Origin: Acidobacteria bacterium OLB17
GTDB taxonomy: Bacteria > Acidobacteriota > Blastocatellia > Pyrinomonadales > Pyrinomonadaceae
Direction of reading: 5' to 3'
NCBI GenBank assembly: GCA_001567505.1
Contig: LLEU01000012.1
Coordinates: 40,404-104,403, forward strand
Length of the DNA stretch: 64,000 nt
In this document: one piece after another, positions 1-9,963 of the stretch
Layout: every line of letters starts with the position of its first letter
How positions within the stretch are numbered: position 1 is the first letter of the stretch
Translations under genes and position numbers: made by a program
The notes under the pieces: generated by a model
The model's database searches: none
What the model was told of the DNA's origin: nothing
The model's input: the letters and a program-made list of their open reading frames with translations, nothing else

Positions 1-315
1 CTCAAAATCCTGAACGTGTCTTGCGTACTCGCGAATGAGATAGCTTCCCGGCGTCCAGACCGGCATCTTCAGGTCGAGTGCGTCAGGCATCTGGTCCCAC
101 TTGACGTTTACCGAGACCTCGAGCATATGCGTCCAGGGCTGCGGCATTCCGACGGTGAAGGCGATCTCGGGCGGAGCAGCGGCGAGAGCGGTCGCTTCCG
201 GCTTCGCTTTTCCCTTCTTTTGCTTCTTCTGTGCTTTTGTATCTTGCTGCATAAAAAGGATCGCCATTAAGAGGACGATCATTGCGAGACTAAGTTGTTT
301 GATTTTTTGCGCCAT
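1..315 (-). CDS. M61-family (glycyl aminopeptidase-like) peptidase, N-terminal part, truncated by window edge
   Basis: Reading leftwards from an ATG at 315, the frame stays open for 105 codons to base 1, so only the N-terminus is visible. It begins with a lysine-containing hydrophobic signal segment (about residues 4-24), then a Lys/Ala-rich linker. The mature start resembles the M61 N-terminal beta domain: a 'MPQPWTH' strand followed by 'PVWTPGSYLIREYARHVQDF', which is highly characteristic of M61 metallopeptidases that carry a C-terminal PDZ domain. The zinc-binding HExxH and the PDZ domain would lie outside the window. Probably exported to the periplasm. It is divergent from the MFS gene, with about 120 bp of shared upstream DNA. 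Family assignment rests on this one motif block. Confidence 0.75.
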   Translation of the reverse strand, partial: MAQKIKQLSLAMIVLLMAILFMQQDTKAQKKQKKGKAKPEATALAAAPPEIAFTVGMPQPWTHMLEVSVNVKWDQMPDALDLKMPVWTPGSYLIREYARHVQDFE

Positions 316-434
316 GATTCTTCGAAGATCGTTCTAGGGTGCTAATGTAATTTGTGTAGTTTACAATAAACGGCCTCGAATGGTCAGCTTGCCTGCACAA
401 GGTTTTGCGGATCTCCGGGGCGAGAAGCTCTCTG

Positions 435-1700
435 ATGACACAAGACACACGGACGCAAAAGGACGCCGGCGGATCCGACAAATTCCTCACAAAACCCATC
501 CTGATCATTTTCCTGACGGTCGTTGTCGATCTTATCGGATTCGGGATCGTGATCCCCGTCCTGCCGTACTATGTCGATAGCGAGCTTTTTAACGGGACGC
601 CTTTCGACTATGGGATGATAGTCGCTTCGTATTCGATAATGCAGTTCTTTTTCGCCCCCATCTTTGGGGCCGTTTCAGATCGATACGGCAGAAGGCTGAT
701 CTTGTTCGTGAGCCTACTCGGCACAGCGGTCGGATTCGTGACCGTCGGCCTTGCGACCACGCTTTGGATGGTCTATGCCGGCCGCATCCTCGACGGCATC
801 ACCGGCGGCAACATCTCGACCGCACAGGCCTATATCGCCGATGTCACTTCACGGGAGAATCGCGCACGCGGAATGGGCCTGATCGGTGCCGCGTTCGGTA
901 TCGGATTCGTACTCGGGCCCGCACTCGGCGGGATCCTTTCCACATTCGGGCCGCACGTGCCGTTCCTCTTTGCCGCAGGTATGGCTTTGGTAAATGCCTG
1001 GCAGTTTACTTTTTCCTGCCCGAATCGCTCGACCTCGCAAAGGCTCGAAGCCAGCCACGCGAGCTCAATCGGTTCGCCGTGATCTTCCAGTCGCTGAAGG
1101 ATGTGAGTTTTCGCGGCATCACGATCATCTATTTCCTTATTACGGTAGGCTTTACGGTGATGACGACCGCCTTTGTGCTCTACACCGAGGAGCGATTCGG
1201 TTACGACGCGCATGCGAACGGCTGGCTCTTCTTGTTCATCGGAGCTCTCGCCGTCGGGCTGCAAGGCGGAGTGTTCGCTCGATTGTCCAAGCAGTTCGGC
1301 GAACCGAACCTTACTATCGCCGGCACGGTCCTCTTGACGCTCAGCCTGTTCGCCGTCCCTTTTGTCGGCCCGGCATCGGGCGCTGGCGGCACTGCTCATC
1401 GGCATCACGTTCTTTTCGATCGGGAACTCGATCGCGTCGCCCGCACTCACGAGCCTTGCTTCCAAGAACGCTCCCGAACACGAACAAGGCAAAGCGCTCG
1501 GCATTATGCAGTCGGGTGCGAGCCTTGCAAGGGCGATCGCACCGGTCGCGGCCGGCTTCTTACTCAATAATGCGGTTGGTGAGGTCGATGATCTAACGAT
1601 CGAGAGGACTTTCTGGACGGCGTCGGCGATAATGCTCGTCGCCTTCTTTACGGCGATCTACTACCTTGTGCGAAGGGCTGACGACGTGCTCGCTAGCTGA
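435..1700 (+). CDS. MFS efflux transporter, TetA-like, with two frameshifts
   Basis: Inner-membrane major facilitator, most like the TetA/multidrug group (drug-proton antiport). The first part (435 to about 1004) gives TM1-6 with the family motif A loop 'GAVSDRYGRRL' and the motif C-like 'GFVLGPALGG'. The second part (about 1005-1380) continues in another frame from 'YFFLPESLD' through TM7-9, and the third (about 1380-1700) gives TM10-12 ending in 'YYLVRRADD'. One base is missing near 1002 (CCC read as CC would explain it) and one extra base lies near 1375-1390. With both repaired the protein is 421 residues, the normal length. The ATG at 435 is preferred over the upstream TTG because the hydrophilic N-tail before TM1 then has normal length. 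The 3' end overlaps the convergent kinase gene by 8 bp. Substrate unknown. Either a decaying pseudogene or, more likely, sequence errors. Confidence 0.75.
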
Positions 1701-4671
1701 CCGCACGGCGGCGGATCGCATGGGCCGCGGGCAGGATGATGCGGAAGGTCGTGCCATCGCCATTCTCGCTGAATGCCTCGATCGAACCACTGTGCTCCTG
1801 CACGATGCCGTAGGTAACGGCCAGGCCGAGGCCCGTCCCGTTGCCAACGCCCTTTGTCGTAAAGAAGGGGTCAAAGATCTTCGTGAGATTCTCGGCCGGT
1901 ATGCCTTCGCCCGTATCGGTGACCTCGACGACGACCTGATCGTCGCCCTGCTCGGACGTCCTCAGTTTTATCGTCCCGCCGGTCTGCATCGCATCTCGTG
2001 CGTTCAGGATCAGGTTCGTAAATACCTGCTGGAGTTTGCCGCTGTTGGCATGGACCGGTGAGAGCGGTTCGGCGTACTCTTTCACGATCGAGACATTCGA
2101 TTTCCGCAGCTGCGGTTCAAGAAGCTGAAGCGTATCGTTCAGAAGCTTGTTAAGGTCGAGGTCGGCGAAATCGGACGAATTCCCGGTACGCGAGAAATTC
2201 AGCAGGTTGCCGACGATGTTCGAAGCTCGTTCCGTCTGCCGCTGCATCTTTTCGAGCAAGGCGTGTTTGGGGTCAGTGTCCGGGATCATCCCCAGCAGCA
2301 TCTGCGTATAGCTGGAAACGCCCGTAAGCGGCGTATTGACCTCGTGAGCAACGCCGGCCGCCAAGAGGCCGATGCTCGAGAGCTTCTCGCTTTGCTGAAG
2401 CGTCTCTTCGAGCTTTACGCGGCTCGTAACATTCTCAAGCACGAGGATCGCACCTGTCTGCTGATTCGAGACCGAACGCAGCGGAGCGACCGCGACGTTC
2501 AGGAGCAGCGAACGGCCGGCGGCATCGAACGCGTGCATCTTGTATGCATTCCGCACCTCGGTCAAGTGCCAGCGTGTTTTGCCGAGTATGCTGTCGAGAT
2601 TGCGGGCAAAGCTCTCGTCGAACACCTGATCGACGGTGTTCCCGACAACTGCATCGCGGTCAAGGCCCATCATCGCCTCGAATGGTGAATTGCAGCGAAT
2701 TATGCGGCCTTCCTCATCGACAGCAAGCAGGCCGACGTTCACCGATTCGACGATCGATTCGTTGAATTCCTTAAGGATCGCAAGCTCTTCCGTATGACGC
2801 TGCTGTTCCTCATAAAGGCGGCTGTTCTCGACCGCAACGGCAACATAGCCGGAAACGGTTTTCAATATCTCGAGGTCTTCGCTCGATAGCAGCGAACCGT
2901 CATTCGCCCGGCCCAGTCCGATCACGGAGACCATCTTTCCGCGTGCGACGCACGGAACGAAATAGTGCAGCTCTTTGCGAACGCCTTCTACCTGAGCAAG
3001 CACGCCGTTGTCGGATTCCGGCGACTCGATCTCGTCCACACGAACGATACCGCGGCCGGCGGCACGCTGACGGATCATCGTTCGGAAGTCGGCCGGTATC
3101 TTGTACTTGGCGCTCAGCCCTGATGCACGAGCAACGCGGTAATGCGATTCGGCGGTAGCGTCTTCGAGGAAGATCGCGACCTTTTCGACGTTCAGCACCT
3201 GCTTTAGTCGTTCGACGAGCGAATTCAATAGCGGATCGAGGCTCGTCGTCGTCGAGATCGTCTTACCAAAATCGACAAGGCCCTGCCGCATATCGTAGCG
3301 CTCGCCGTAGAAGAATCGGTCGGCCCGCTCCTGCAGGAATTTCTTCAGCGGTTCGCTCAGCAGGACGATCGCGGCCATTGCGACCACCGCGATCACGGCT
3401 CGCAGCGTGATCTCGGTCGTGGAAAGATTTTCGCCGACCGCGAGGAACACGAGGCCAAGGGCGACCGCGCCGATCATCATTGCGATCGCAAGCGTCGTAA
3501 GGGCATAAACAAGAGCTCGCCTGACCACGACATCGACGTCCATCAAGCGATAGCGAACGACCGAATGTCCAAAACTCAATGGGATCAACGCCAGCGGCAG
3601 CGTCCTGACGGCACTTGCGGAAATGTCGTCCGGGCCGATCGACATACCGAATCGGACCGCGACCTCGATCAGCAAGATCGGAGTGACCGCTGCGATCGTG
3701 CCCCAGATCGCCCACTTAAGCCTTTGACGGACGATCGTCTGATGATTCTTGAAGAATCTCCAGATCAGGAACAGAGCTCCGGCGGAAATGCCCGCAATGA
3801 AGTGGTAAAGAAGCAGGTTGCCGAACTGCGCGTACAGCCCGATCGAATCATCGAGCCTTACCGTGAACGCTGCAAAGGACGAACTCGGAGCGAGCGCCGG
3901 AATGACCGAAAAGATCACGATCGCCAACGATAGAAGTGTCGCCGGCAAGTAGATCAAATAGGTCGGCCATCGATTTTCGTCCAGAAGGCGTACCCGCACC
4001 GGATACCGCGTGCAGAAATGCAGGAAAAGCGGAGCAAAAAATGCGAACGCGATGCTGTCTATCATTGCGACCGCAAGATCGAGATCCTGCCCGGAACCGA
4101 CCGCACGGTAAGTGTGGAACGTGAACGCCGCAAGACATATCCAAGCAAAATGAAGCACGAACGGCGACGAACTACCCTGCTTGAAAAGCACGAATCCGCC
4201 GACCGCAAGCCAGATCAGCCCGACGATGGACAAAAAGATCACCGAGGGCGTCCAACGCGGGACGCTGTCGATATGGCTCAGGTCTGCGTAGTAGTAGTTG
4301 TCGGCGAAGGTGTAGCTCGGACGTTGGTAGAGATAAGTGAGATTTCCGTCAACGCCTGCCGCGTCGAGATAGATCTGTATATCGCCAAGCGAAGTTATCT
4401 CTTCGAGAGCGTCACCGCCGTTCAGGCTCACGCCGACGAGTTTGTCGCCGGGAGCGATGCCCGCTCTTGCACCGGCGAGATTCGGATAGACCTTCTCGGC
4501 GTAGATACCATCGCTTCGATGTACCCATTGGACGCCGTCGGTCGGCGGGAGTTTGTGAAAGGCACGTTGTGAGAAGTTCAGGGCCGTTCCCGAAGCAAGC
4601 AAGACCGCGGCGACGAGCCACATTAAGCTCCAACTGGTCAAAAGCTTGCCTTTCATTGGCGGTCGATACAC
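1693..4671 (-). CDS. Membrane sensor histidine kinase with PDZ, GAF and PAS domains
   Basis: A 992-residue sensor kinase. Order: a membrane anchor (about 10-30); a periplasmic PDZ-like region (about 55-115, '[18 protein letters not shown]'); seven to eight TM segments (about 140-440); a GAF domain (about 480-640); a PAS domain (about 660-770); HisKA with phospho-accepting His in '[10 protein letters not shown]' (about residue 778); and HATPase_c with N box '[10 protein letters not shown]', G1 'DTGEGIP' and G2 'GTGLGLAV'. It autophosphorylates and would pass phosphate to a response regulator, but none is encoded next to it, so it is an orphan kinase here. The start is uncertain: GTG at 4671 or ATG at 4656 (beginning MKGKLL), the latter being more ordinary. 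A PDZ/7TM sensor suggests monitoring of envelope or lipid signals, but the ligand is unknown. Confidence 0.9.
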   Translation of the reverse strand: MYRPPMKGKLLTSWSLMWLVAAVLLASGTALNFSQRAFHKLPPTDGVQWVHRSDGIYAEKVYPNLAGARAGIAPGDKLVGVSLNGGDALEEITSLGDIQIYLDAAGVDGNLTYLYQRPSYTFADNYYYADLSHIDSVPRWTPSVIFLSIVGLIWLAVGGFVLFKQGSSSPFVLHFAWICLAAFTFHTYRAVGSGQDLDLAVAMIDSIAFAFFAPLFLHFCTRYPVRVRLLDENRWPTYLIYLPATLLSLAIVIFSVIPALAPSSSFAAFTVRLDDSIGLYAQFGNLLLYHFIAGISAGALFLIWRFFKNHQTIVRQRLKWAIWGTIAAVTPILLIEVAVRFGMSIGPDDISASAVRTLPLALIPLSFGHSVVRYRLMDVDVVVRRALVYALTTLAIAMMIGAVALGLVFLAVGENLSTTEITLRAVIAVVAMAAIVLLSEPLKKFLQERADRFFYGERYDMRQGLVDFGKTISTTTSLDPLLNSLVERLKQVLNVEKVAIFLEDATAESHYRVARASGLSAKYKIPADFRTMIRQRAAGRGIVRVDEIESPESDNGVLAQVEGVRKELHYFVPCVARGKMVSVIGLGRANDGSLLSSEDLEILKTVSGYVAVAVENSRLYEEQQRHTEELAILKEFNESIVESVNVGLLAVDEEGRIIRCNSPFEAMMGLDRDAVVGNTVDQVFDESFARNLDSILGKTRWHLTEVRNAYKMHAFDAAGRSLLLNVAVAPLRSVSNQQTGAILVLENVTSRVKLEETLQQSEKLSSIGLLAAGVAHEVNTPLTGVSSYTQMLLGMIPDTDPKHALLEKMQRQTERASNIVGNLLNFSRTGNSSDFADLDLNKLLNDTLQLLEPQLRKSNVSIVKEYAEPLSPVHANSGKLQQVFTNLILNARDAMQTGGTIKLRTSEQGDDQVVVEVTDTGEGIPAENLTKIFDPFFTTKGVGNGTGLGLAVTYGIVQEHSGSIEAFSENGDGTTFRIILPAAHAIRRRAVS

Positions 4672-4914
4672 CTCACCAAAGGTTTTTCAAACGCAAAATG
4701 CGTTCCGAAGACGGCAAAAAGCATCGCCTGCGCGGAAGGCTTGCAATATCGCACTTCCTGCGGCGGCACATACCGTCTTGTGAGGCTTCGGTGATCAAAA
4801 ATCTAAGAAAATGGGCAAAAATCCAATATTTTGGACGAGGATCAAGCCTCTTCGCCCTTTCCGCCTACTGCCCAAAACCCAAGTTTTCGAAATTCTTTTG
4901 AACGGCCCTTCGCT

Positions 4915-6663
4915 CTAAAACCGCACCATAATGCCGCCGCGGATAAGACGGCCTTGCCCGTCAAGGACGAGCCGGCCTTCGCCGGTCGCAAGCGAGGTCT
5001 GAGCGTCAAAGAGGTTGCGGGCGTCAATGATGGCTTTTGCATGAAGAGGCAGCCCGAATCGCGGCAGGGCCTGCGTGACAAGCACGCTCAGCCCCGGATC
5101 GTAGATCGCGAGCCTTCCCTTGAACGGGTCGATCGCAAAGATCGTCGCATCCGGCGAAAGACGATAGATAGCGCGAACCTGCGTACCGCCGTTAAGGTCG
5201 GCCGTCACCTCGGCAAAAAGCGTCTGGAAAAGCCCGTTCGTGAACACCTTGGACGGATCCGTGATCGCGGCCGGCGAAAGGCGTTGGCCCGTGCCGAACG
5301 AATACCCGGTCGAGGCTCTCAGCATTGAAGAGAGCCGCCTCGAATAAACGACCCTGACGCCAGCGGCACGGCCTCTTTGATTCGAGACAAAACTGTCAAA
5401 GTCGCCGTCATCGAGCGACGTGAAGGGCAATCTTGCGAGCCCGACGCCGCGAGAGAACGACGTGTCGCCAAAGACGGTCGCCTCAACGCTCGATCTGTTA
5501 TCGAGAACTCGCTCAACCCCGAACTCGAGCCTCGCGGAACGATTCATTCGCGGCGAATTATTCTCCACGACGATATCTTCTACCGAAACCGGCTCGGCGA
5601 ACGGCAGGTCGAAGCCTTCAAAGTTCGCGACGTTCGCCCATGAACGCTCGTCGGTCGAGGAGGTAAATCCCGCCCGGAAACGCGTCTTCGGATCGACGTC
5701 GAATTGAACGCCGACGCGCGGCATCAGAGAAGAATCGCTGCCTGCACCTGCGAATTTCGAGTAATCGAGGCCAAGTACGAGAATAAAGCCGTCACGGATC
5801 TTCCATTCGTCAAAGCCTGCAAGCGAAAATTGGCCAAGAGCCTGATCGCGGCCGTTGCGACGAACGCGGCCAAGCTTTGCCGCCGAGCCTATTATCGAGA
5901 ATTGGTGTCGCTCGTTGGCCTTGAAACGCAGGATCGACTCTATCCGTTCTGCCGTCCTCGAACCTGGTGAGTATTGTCCCGCTACAACGAGATCCGTACG
6001 AGAATTTACCGGAAGGAGCGTCGCAAAATTCACTCCCGAATACGCACCGCGTTTATCCGAAGCGAAATATGTCTCGACCACGCCGGTCGGGCGTGCGGCC
6101 CGTCTCGGCTCATCGGCCGCGGCATCGGCCGGTTCTACCTGTTCCTCGACAGGCGCCTCGCCGTCCTGATTCTGATAGATCGAACGGCCGAGCGTCGCTG
6201 CGCGGATTCGCCATTTCGAACTGTTCCGATCGGCGCGTTTTTCGGGAAGCGTGTTTCCCGCTCCCGATTTTACAAGTTTGAATGCGTAGTTGATCTCGGT
6301 GGATGAACCAACCTTTACGCTGTCGATCGTCGTCGGGTTGAACCCTTCGGCGACCGCCAGGATCGTGTAGGTGCCCGGCCAAAGCTTTAATGCGTACGTG
6401 CCGTTAGCGGCCGTATCGACCTGTTTTAAGAGCTTATTGGTCCCAAGCTTGAAGATCGCGACCGTCGCATCTGCGATCGGGCTTCCGAACTCATCCTTGA
6501 CGACGCCGCGGATCGTGGCAAAATTCGCCATTCCGTTCAGATCGGCTTGATCGCGATCGGCAAGATCGAGGTTCTTGGGCGCGGCAAGACCGGCCGTCGC
6601 AAAAGTGCCGATGAAGGCCAGCAATGGGAGGGCGAATCTGATGGACTGTCGAAGATTTATCAT
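4915..6663 (-). CDS. Outer-membrane beta-barrel protein with carboxypeptidase regulatory-like domain
   Basis: About 582 residues. A signal peptide (about 1-28) is followed by a carboxypeptidase regulatory-like/Ig-like fold (about 50-130; 'RGVVKDEFGSPIADATVAIFKLG...GTYALKLWPGTYTI'), which is typical of the N-terminus of TonB-dependent and related barrels in acidobacteria and Bacteroidetes. A charged Ala/Pro/Glu linker leads to an alternating amphipathic region that ends in an aromatic C-terminus (MVRF), a usual beta-barrel assembly signal. No TonB box or classic plug domain is evident and the barrel is shorter than in full TonB receptors, so it may be a small barrel or a receptor-like porin. 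ATG at 6663 is chosen over a TTG three codons upstream. Monocistronic: tRNA-Ser lies upstream and 243 bp separate it from the kinase downstream. Confidence 0.7.
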   Translation of the reverse strand: MINLRQSIRFALPLLAFIGTFATAGLAAPKNLDLADRDQADLNGMANFATIRGVVKDEFGSPIADATVAIFKLGTNKLLKQVDTAANGTYALKLWPGTYTILAVAEGFNPTTIDSVKVGSSTEINYAFKLVKSGAGNTLPEKRADRNSSKWRIRAATLGRSIYQNQDGEAPVEEQVEPADAAADEPRRAARPTGVVETYFASDKRGAYSGVNFATLLPVNSRTDLVVAGQYSPGSRTAERIESILRFKANERHQFSIIGSAAKLGRVRRNGRDQALGQFSLAGFDEWKIRDGFILVLGLDYSKFAGAGSDSSLMPRVGVQFDVDPKTRFRAGFTSSTDERSWANVANFEGFDLPFAEPVSVEDIVVENNSPRMNRSARLEFGVERVLDNRSSVEATVFGDTSFSRGVGLARLPFTSLDDGDFDSFVSNQRGRAAGVRVVYSRRLSSMLRASTGYSFGTGQRLSPAAITDPSKVFTNGLFQTLFAEVTADLNGGTQVRAIYRLSPDATIFAIDPFKGRLAIYDPGLSVLVTQALPRFGLPLHAKAIIDARNLFDAQTSLATGEGRLVLDGQGRLIRGGIMVRF

Positions 6664-6764
6664 AGAAGACAAAACTTCCCACTAATTCACGTATTGTGTT
6701 CGCTCGTCAAAAGCCTGTCAAGCTGCCAAGATGGCTTCTCAATTGGCATTTGATGCCGTCAACC

Positions 6765-6792
6765 TTGACAAAGTTTGCCCCGACGCTAGAAT
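6765..6792 (+). promoter_or_regulatory. Sigma70-type promoter for tRNA-Ser
   Basis: A perfect -35 TTGACA (6765-6770), 16-bp spacer and -10 TAGAAT (6787-6792), ending 26 bp before the first base of the tRNA. Position and quality fit a stable-RNA promoter. Confidence 0.7.
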
Positions 6793-6818
6793 TGGATACT
6801 GTCTTTAACACTCATCTA

Positions 6819-6908
6819 GGAGACGTGGCTGAGTGGCTGAAAGCGGCGGTTTGCTAAATCGTTGTACTCCAAAAGGGTACCACAGGTTCGAATCCTGTCT
6901 CTCCGCCA
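6819..6908 (+). tRNA. tRNA-Ser (anticodon GCT)
   Basis: Class II tRNA with a long variable arm, anticodon loop TTGCTAA (anticodon GCT, reads AGC/AGU), T loop TTCGAAT inside a perfect 5-bp T stem, and an encoded CCA at 6906-6908. The 5' acceptor strand is GGAGACG, but only six bases (CTCTCC) lie between the T stem and the discriminator G. One acceptor base is therefore unpaired (C6 bulged) or one base is missing from the sequence, matching the single-base losses seen in protein genes of this window. Confidence 0.9.
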
Positions 6909-6927
6909 TAAATAAGAAGGAAAGGAA

Positions 6928-6960
6928 AAAGGCCGTCAAACACTGTGTTTGGCGGCCTTT
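6928..6960 (-). terminator. Intrinsic terminator, probably bidirectional
   Basis: A 15-bp stem (6928-6942 with 6946-6960, one G-U pair) around a 3-base loop. Read on the minus strand it is followed by a T-rich run and sits 24 bp after the stop of the gene at 6985, so it ends the YtxH operon. Read on the plus strand it lies just past tRNA-Ser and may also stop that transcript. Confidence 0.8.
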
Positions 6961-6984
6961 CTTGAACCAAACCGTTCCCCGAAC

Positions 6985-7524
6985 CTAGCCGATGAACATC
7001 TCGTCCTCGACATAAACTCGGTCGATCTGTTTCGGGGCCGGTGCAAAAAGCACTTCCAGGCCCTTTCGGACGCCGGCCATTATCGCCGCTATCTCACGTG
7101 CGGGAACGACGATCTTCTCCTGAACGAATTCGGTCGTATCCATCACCTTGATCTGCGTATCGTCGATCGTCCGGCTGACGAGGGCAACCTTGTCTTTTGC
7201 CGTGATCGCCGTATCGCTGACAAGGGCCTTGAGCTCGGCGACCTCTTCCTTGATGAGCTCCGTCGATTCGGCTAGATGTCGCGTTGCGACCGAAAGATTG
7301 GCCGAAATATCGTTGAAATGTACCGAGATCTCTTTGCCCTGCGCGCCGATCGCATCGACCTTTGTGATCAAAGGCTCGACCCTTTCTTCGACGCGCCGCA
7401 CCGTGCCGACGACCTTGCGCACTATCGTTGCGATCCGGACAAGGGCGACTGCCATTACGACAAAGCAGACGGCGATGACGATGGAGGCCACCATCATCCA
7501 AAATTGCGGTTCAGACGCATTCAT
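6985..7524 (-). CDS. Membrane-anchored coiled-coil protein, DUF948-like
   Basis: 179 residues. One N-terminal TM helix (about 8-32) is followed by a long, mostly helical, heptad-rich region (about 40-160) with few helix breakers, then a short tail rich in acidic residues. This matches the shape of DUF948-type proteins that accompany YtxH proteins in general-stress or envelope operons; no enzymatic motif is visible. It begins 2 bp after the stop of the YtxH gene, so the two are co-transcribed and probably translationally coupled. Function unknown; a structural or envelope-tethering role is inference. Confidence 0.7.
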   Translation of the reverse strand: MNASEPQFWMMVASIVIAVCFVVMAVALVRIATIVRKVVGTVRRVEERVEPLITKVDAIGAQGKEISVHFNDISANLSVATRHLAESTELIKEEVAELKALVSDTAITAKDKVALVSRTIDDTQIKVMDTTEFVQEKIVVPAREIAAIMAGVRKGLEVLFAPAPKQIDRVYVEDEMFIG

Positions 7525-7526
7525 TG

Positions 7527-7964
7527 TTACTTATCGTCCTTCTTTTCGACCGGATAGCTCGCACGGCCCTCGGTGATCGCGTTCGCCTCACCGCGGCGTT
7601 TTTCCGCCGTGTACGCGTCCTTTCCCGCCTCGATAGCGGCGGTAAATGGATTTGTTGTCCGGGCAGCCGCGGCCCTGGCCTTGTCGCCAAGTTCACTCGC
7701 CTTTTCCTGCGCCGAGTGATACAGGTCGCCGGCCTTTTCCGAGGCCGCGTCGTAGTATTCGCCCGCTTTTGCCTGGAGCTGCGTTGCCGCCTCTTTGCCC
7801 TTCTCGATGCCCTTGCGGGTAGCATCGGCAATGTCTCCGCGAAGTTCTTCGCCGGATTTCGGGGCAAAAAGCAGGGCAAGGATCGCTCCGATGCCGCCGC
7901 CAACCAGCAGATACGTCAACTTTGTCGAGGCACTCGTACCTTCGCGTTCGTATTCTCGTCTCAT
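7527..7964 (-). CDS. YtxH domain-containing protein
   Basis: 145 residues starting at ATG 7964, which has a good Shine-Dalgarno (AGGAG) a few bases upstream. The N-terminal 'LLVGGGIGAILALLFAPKSGEELRGDI' is the hallmark YtxH segment: a single TM helix followed by the 'APKSGEE' signature. The rest is an Ala/Lys/Glu-rich amphipathic helix (about 45-110) like LEA or apolipoprotein helices, with a charged tail. YtxH proteins are induced by general stress in Bacillus; their biochemical role is not known. It is the first gene of a two-gene operon ending at the hairpin at 6928-6960. Confidence 0.85.
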   Translation of the reverse strand: MRREYEREGTSASTKLTYLLVGGGIGAILALLFAPKSGEELRGDIADATRKGIEKGKEAATQLQAKAGEYYDAASEKAGDLYHSAQEKASELGDKARAAAARTTNPFTAAIEAGKDAYTAEKRRGEANAITEGRASYPVEKKDDK

Positions 7965-8113
7965 CGTTTCTCCTTTGTTCTCAGGCCCCAAAGGGCCGAA
8001 ACCGCTCTTAAAGTGTCTTTGTCCATAACTATAACAAAAACAAAACTTTGAGGGCAATTTAATTTTTCGCGGCCCGTCGGCCTGCATTCCGGACGGGTTT
8101 TTCCGGGCCGATT

Positions 8114-8122
8114 TGCTACAAT
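8114..8122 (+). promoter_or_regulatory. Extended -10 promoter of lepA
   Basis: TGcTACAAT (extended TG motif plus -10 TACAAT at 8117-8122), with no convincing -35. The predicted start is near 8129, giving a short leader before the lepA ATG at 8147. Confidence 0.45.
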
Positions 8123-8146
8123 GCTCGTTTGTCCGCGTGCTGTTAA

Positions 8147-9952
8147 ATGGATCTTTCGCGTATTCGTAATTTTTCTATCATCGCCCATATCGACCATGGG
8201 AAATCTACCCTTGCAGACCGCATCCTGCAGTTGACCGGCGCCGTTGCCGAGCGCGAGATGGAGGACCAGCTGCTCGATGATATGGACCTCGAACGCGAAC
8301 GCGGCATCACCATCAAGGCCCACGCCGTTCGCCTCGACTACAAGGCAAAGGACGGCAAGGACTATGTCCTGAACCTGATCGACACGCCCGGACACGTCGA
8401 TTTTACATACGAGGTCTCGCGCTCGCTCTCGGCGTGCGAAGGCGCTCTTCTTGTCGTCGATGCCTCGCAGGGCGTCGAGGCACAGACGCTTGCGAACACC
8501 TATCTTGCGATCGAGAACGACCTCGAACTCGTGCCGGTCCTCAACAAGATCGACCTGCCTTCGGCCGAACCCGATCGGATAAAAGAGCAGATCGAGACGA
8601 TCATAGGTCTCGATACCTCGCACACGGTGCTTGCTTCGGCGAAAACGGGTGTGGGCGTGGGCGACATTCTCGAAGAGATCGTTCGCGACATTCCGCCGCC
8701 GAAGGGCGACGCCAACGCTCCGCTAAAGGCACTCATATTCGACAGTTGGTACGACTCATACCGCGGCGTGATCGTGCTTTTTCGCATCATCGACGGGACT
8801 ATACGAAAGGGTTCGAAGATCCGATTCTTCAACACCGGCCGTGAGTATCTCGTTGAAACAATTGGGGTTAACCGCCCACGGCCAACGCCGATCGACGAGC
8901 TCGGGCCGGGCGAGGTGGGCTTTCTAACGGCGTCGATCAAGACCGTTGCGGACGTCCAGATCGGCGACACGATCACGGATGCCGCAAAACCGACAGAGGA
9001 ACCTTTTCCCGGCTTTCAGGAAGTCAAGCCGATGGTCTTTGCCGGGCTTTATCCGACAGATTCCGCGCAGTACGAAGACTTGCGTGATGCTATGGAAAAG
9101 CTTCGCCTCAACGACGCTTCATTTTTCTTTGAACCGGAAAGCTCGAGCGCGCTCGGCTTCGGTTTTCGATGTGGATTTCTCGGGCTTCTGCATATGGAGA
9201 TCGTGCAGGAGCGGCTTGAACGCGAGTTCAACCTCGACCTGATCACGACTGCGCCGGGCGTACGTTATCGCGTTACGACTACCGACGGCGTTATGCACGA
9301 GATCGATTCTCCTTCGCAGATGCCCGACCCCGGCCGCATCACAAAGATCGAAGAACCCGTGATCGAGGCAACGATCCTGACGAACGACTCGTTCCTTGGC
9401 GGCATTCTGCCGCTGCTTGATGAGAAACGCGGCATCCAGAAGCGCTTCGAGTACGTCACGACAGACCGCGTGATGCTCGTCTATGAACTGCCGCTGAATG
9501 AGATCGTGCTGGATTTTTACGACCGGCTGAAGAGCGTTTCGCGGGGTTACGCATCGCTCGATTATCATCTTTCTGGGTACGCTCAGAGCAAGCTCGTAAA
9601 GCTCGATATCCTGGTCTCCGGCGAACCTGTGGACGCCCTTTCGCTGATCCTCCACAACGACACCGCCGCCGCAAAGGGCCGCCTTCTCACCGCGAAGATG
9701 AAGGAATTGATCCCGCGGCAAATGTTCGAGGTCGCGATCCAGGCCGCCATCGGGAATAAGGTCATCGCACGCGAGACCGTAAAGGCGATGGGTAAGAACG
9801 TGATCGCGAAATGCTACGGCGGCGATATCTCGCGAAAGCGGAAGCTGCTCGAAAAGCAAAAAGAGGGCAAGAAGCGTATGAAGAAGGTCGGCCGCGTGGA
9901 GATCCCACAGGAAGCTTTCCTTGCCGTCCTGCGGGTCAACGAAGGGAACTGA
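8147..9952 (+). CDS. lepA: Elongation factor 4 (LepA), ribosome back-translocase GTPase
   Basis: 601 residues, the usual length. GTPase motifs are intact: G1 'AHIDHGKST', G2 within '[10 protein letters not shown]', G3 'DTPGH', G4 'NKIDLP'. Domain 2 (about 190-275) and the EF-G-like domains III/V follow, and the LepA-specific C-terminal domain ends in '[22 protein letters not shown]', which contacts tRNA on the ribosome. EF4 acts on stalled or mistranslocated ribosomes, and no auxiliary gene is needed. The start ATG follows an extended -10 promoter; the Shine-Dalgarno is weak. The SRAP gene follows 11 bp later on the same strand and may be co-transcribed. Confidence 0.97.
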   Translation: MDLSRIRNFSIIAHIDHGKSTLADRILQLTGAVAEREMEDQLLDDMDLERERGITIKAHAVRLDYKAKDGKDYVLNLIDTPGHVDFTYEVSRSLSACEGALLVVDASQGVEAQTLANTYLAIENDLELVPVLNKIDLPSAEPDRIKEQIETIIGLDTSHTVLASAKTGVGVGDILEEIVRDIPPPKGDANAPLKALIFDSWYDSYRGVIVLFRIIDGTIRKGSKIRFFNTGREYLVETIGVNRPRPTPIDELGPGEVGFLTASIKTVADVQIGDTITDAAKPTEEPFPGFQEVKPMVFAGLYPTDSAQYEDLRDAMEKLRLNDASFFFEPESSSALGFGFRCGFLGLLHMEIVQERLEREFNLDLITTAPGVRYRVTTTDGVMHEIDSPSQMPDPGRITKIEEPVIEATILTNDSFLGGILPLLDEKRGIQKRFEYVTTDRVMLVYELPLNEIVLDFYDRLKSVSRGYASLDYHLSGYAQSKLVKLDILVSGEPVDALSLILHNDTAAAKGRLLTAKMKELIPRQMFEVAIQAAIGNKVIARETVKAMGKNVIAKCYGGDISRKRKLLEKQKEGKKRMKKVGRVEIPQEAFLAVLRVNEGN

Positions 9953-9963
9953 CGGTCGAACCT

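Noticed and set aside
830..1567. 245-codon frame antisense to the MFS gene
   Set aside because: Composition is shadow-like (Arg/Glu/Ser-rich without hydrophobic core), and it lies over a clear MFS sequence in the other strand.
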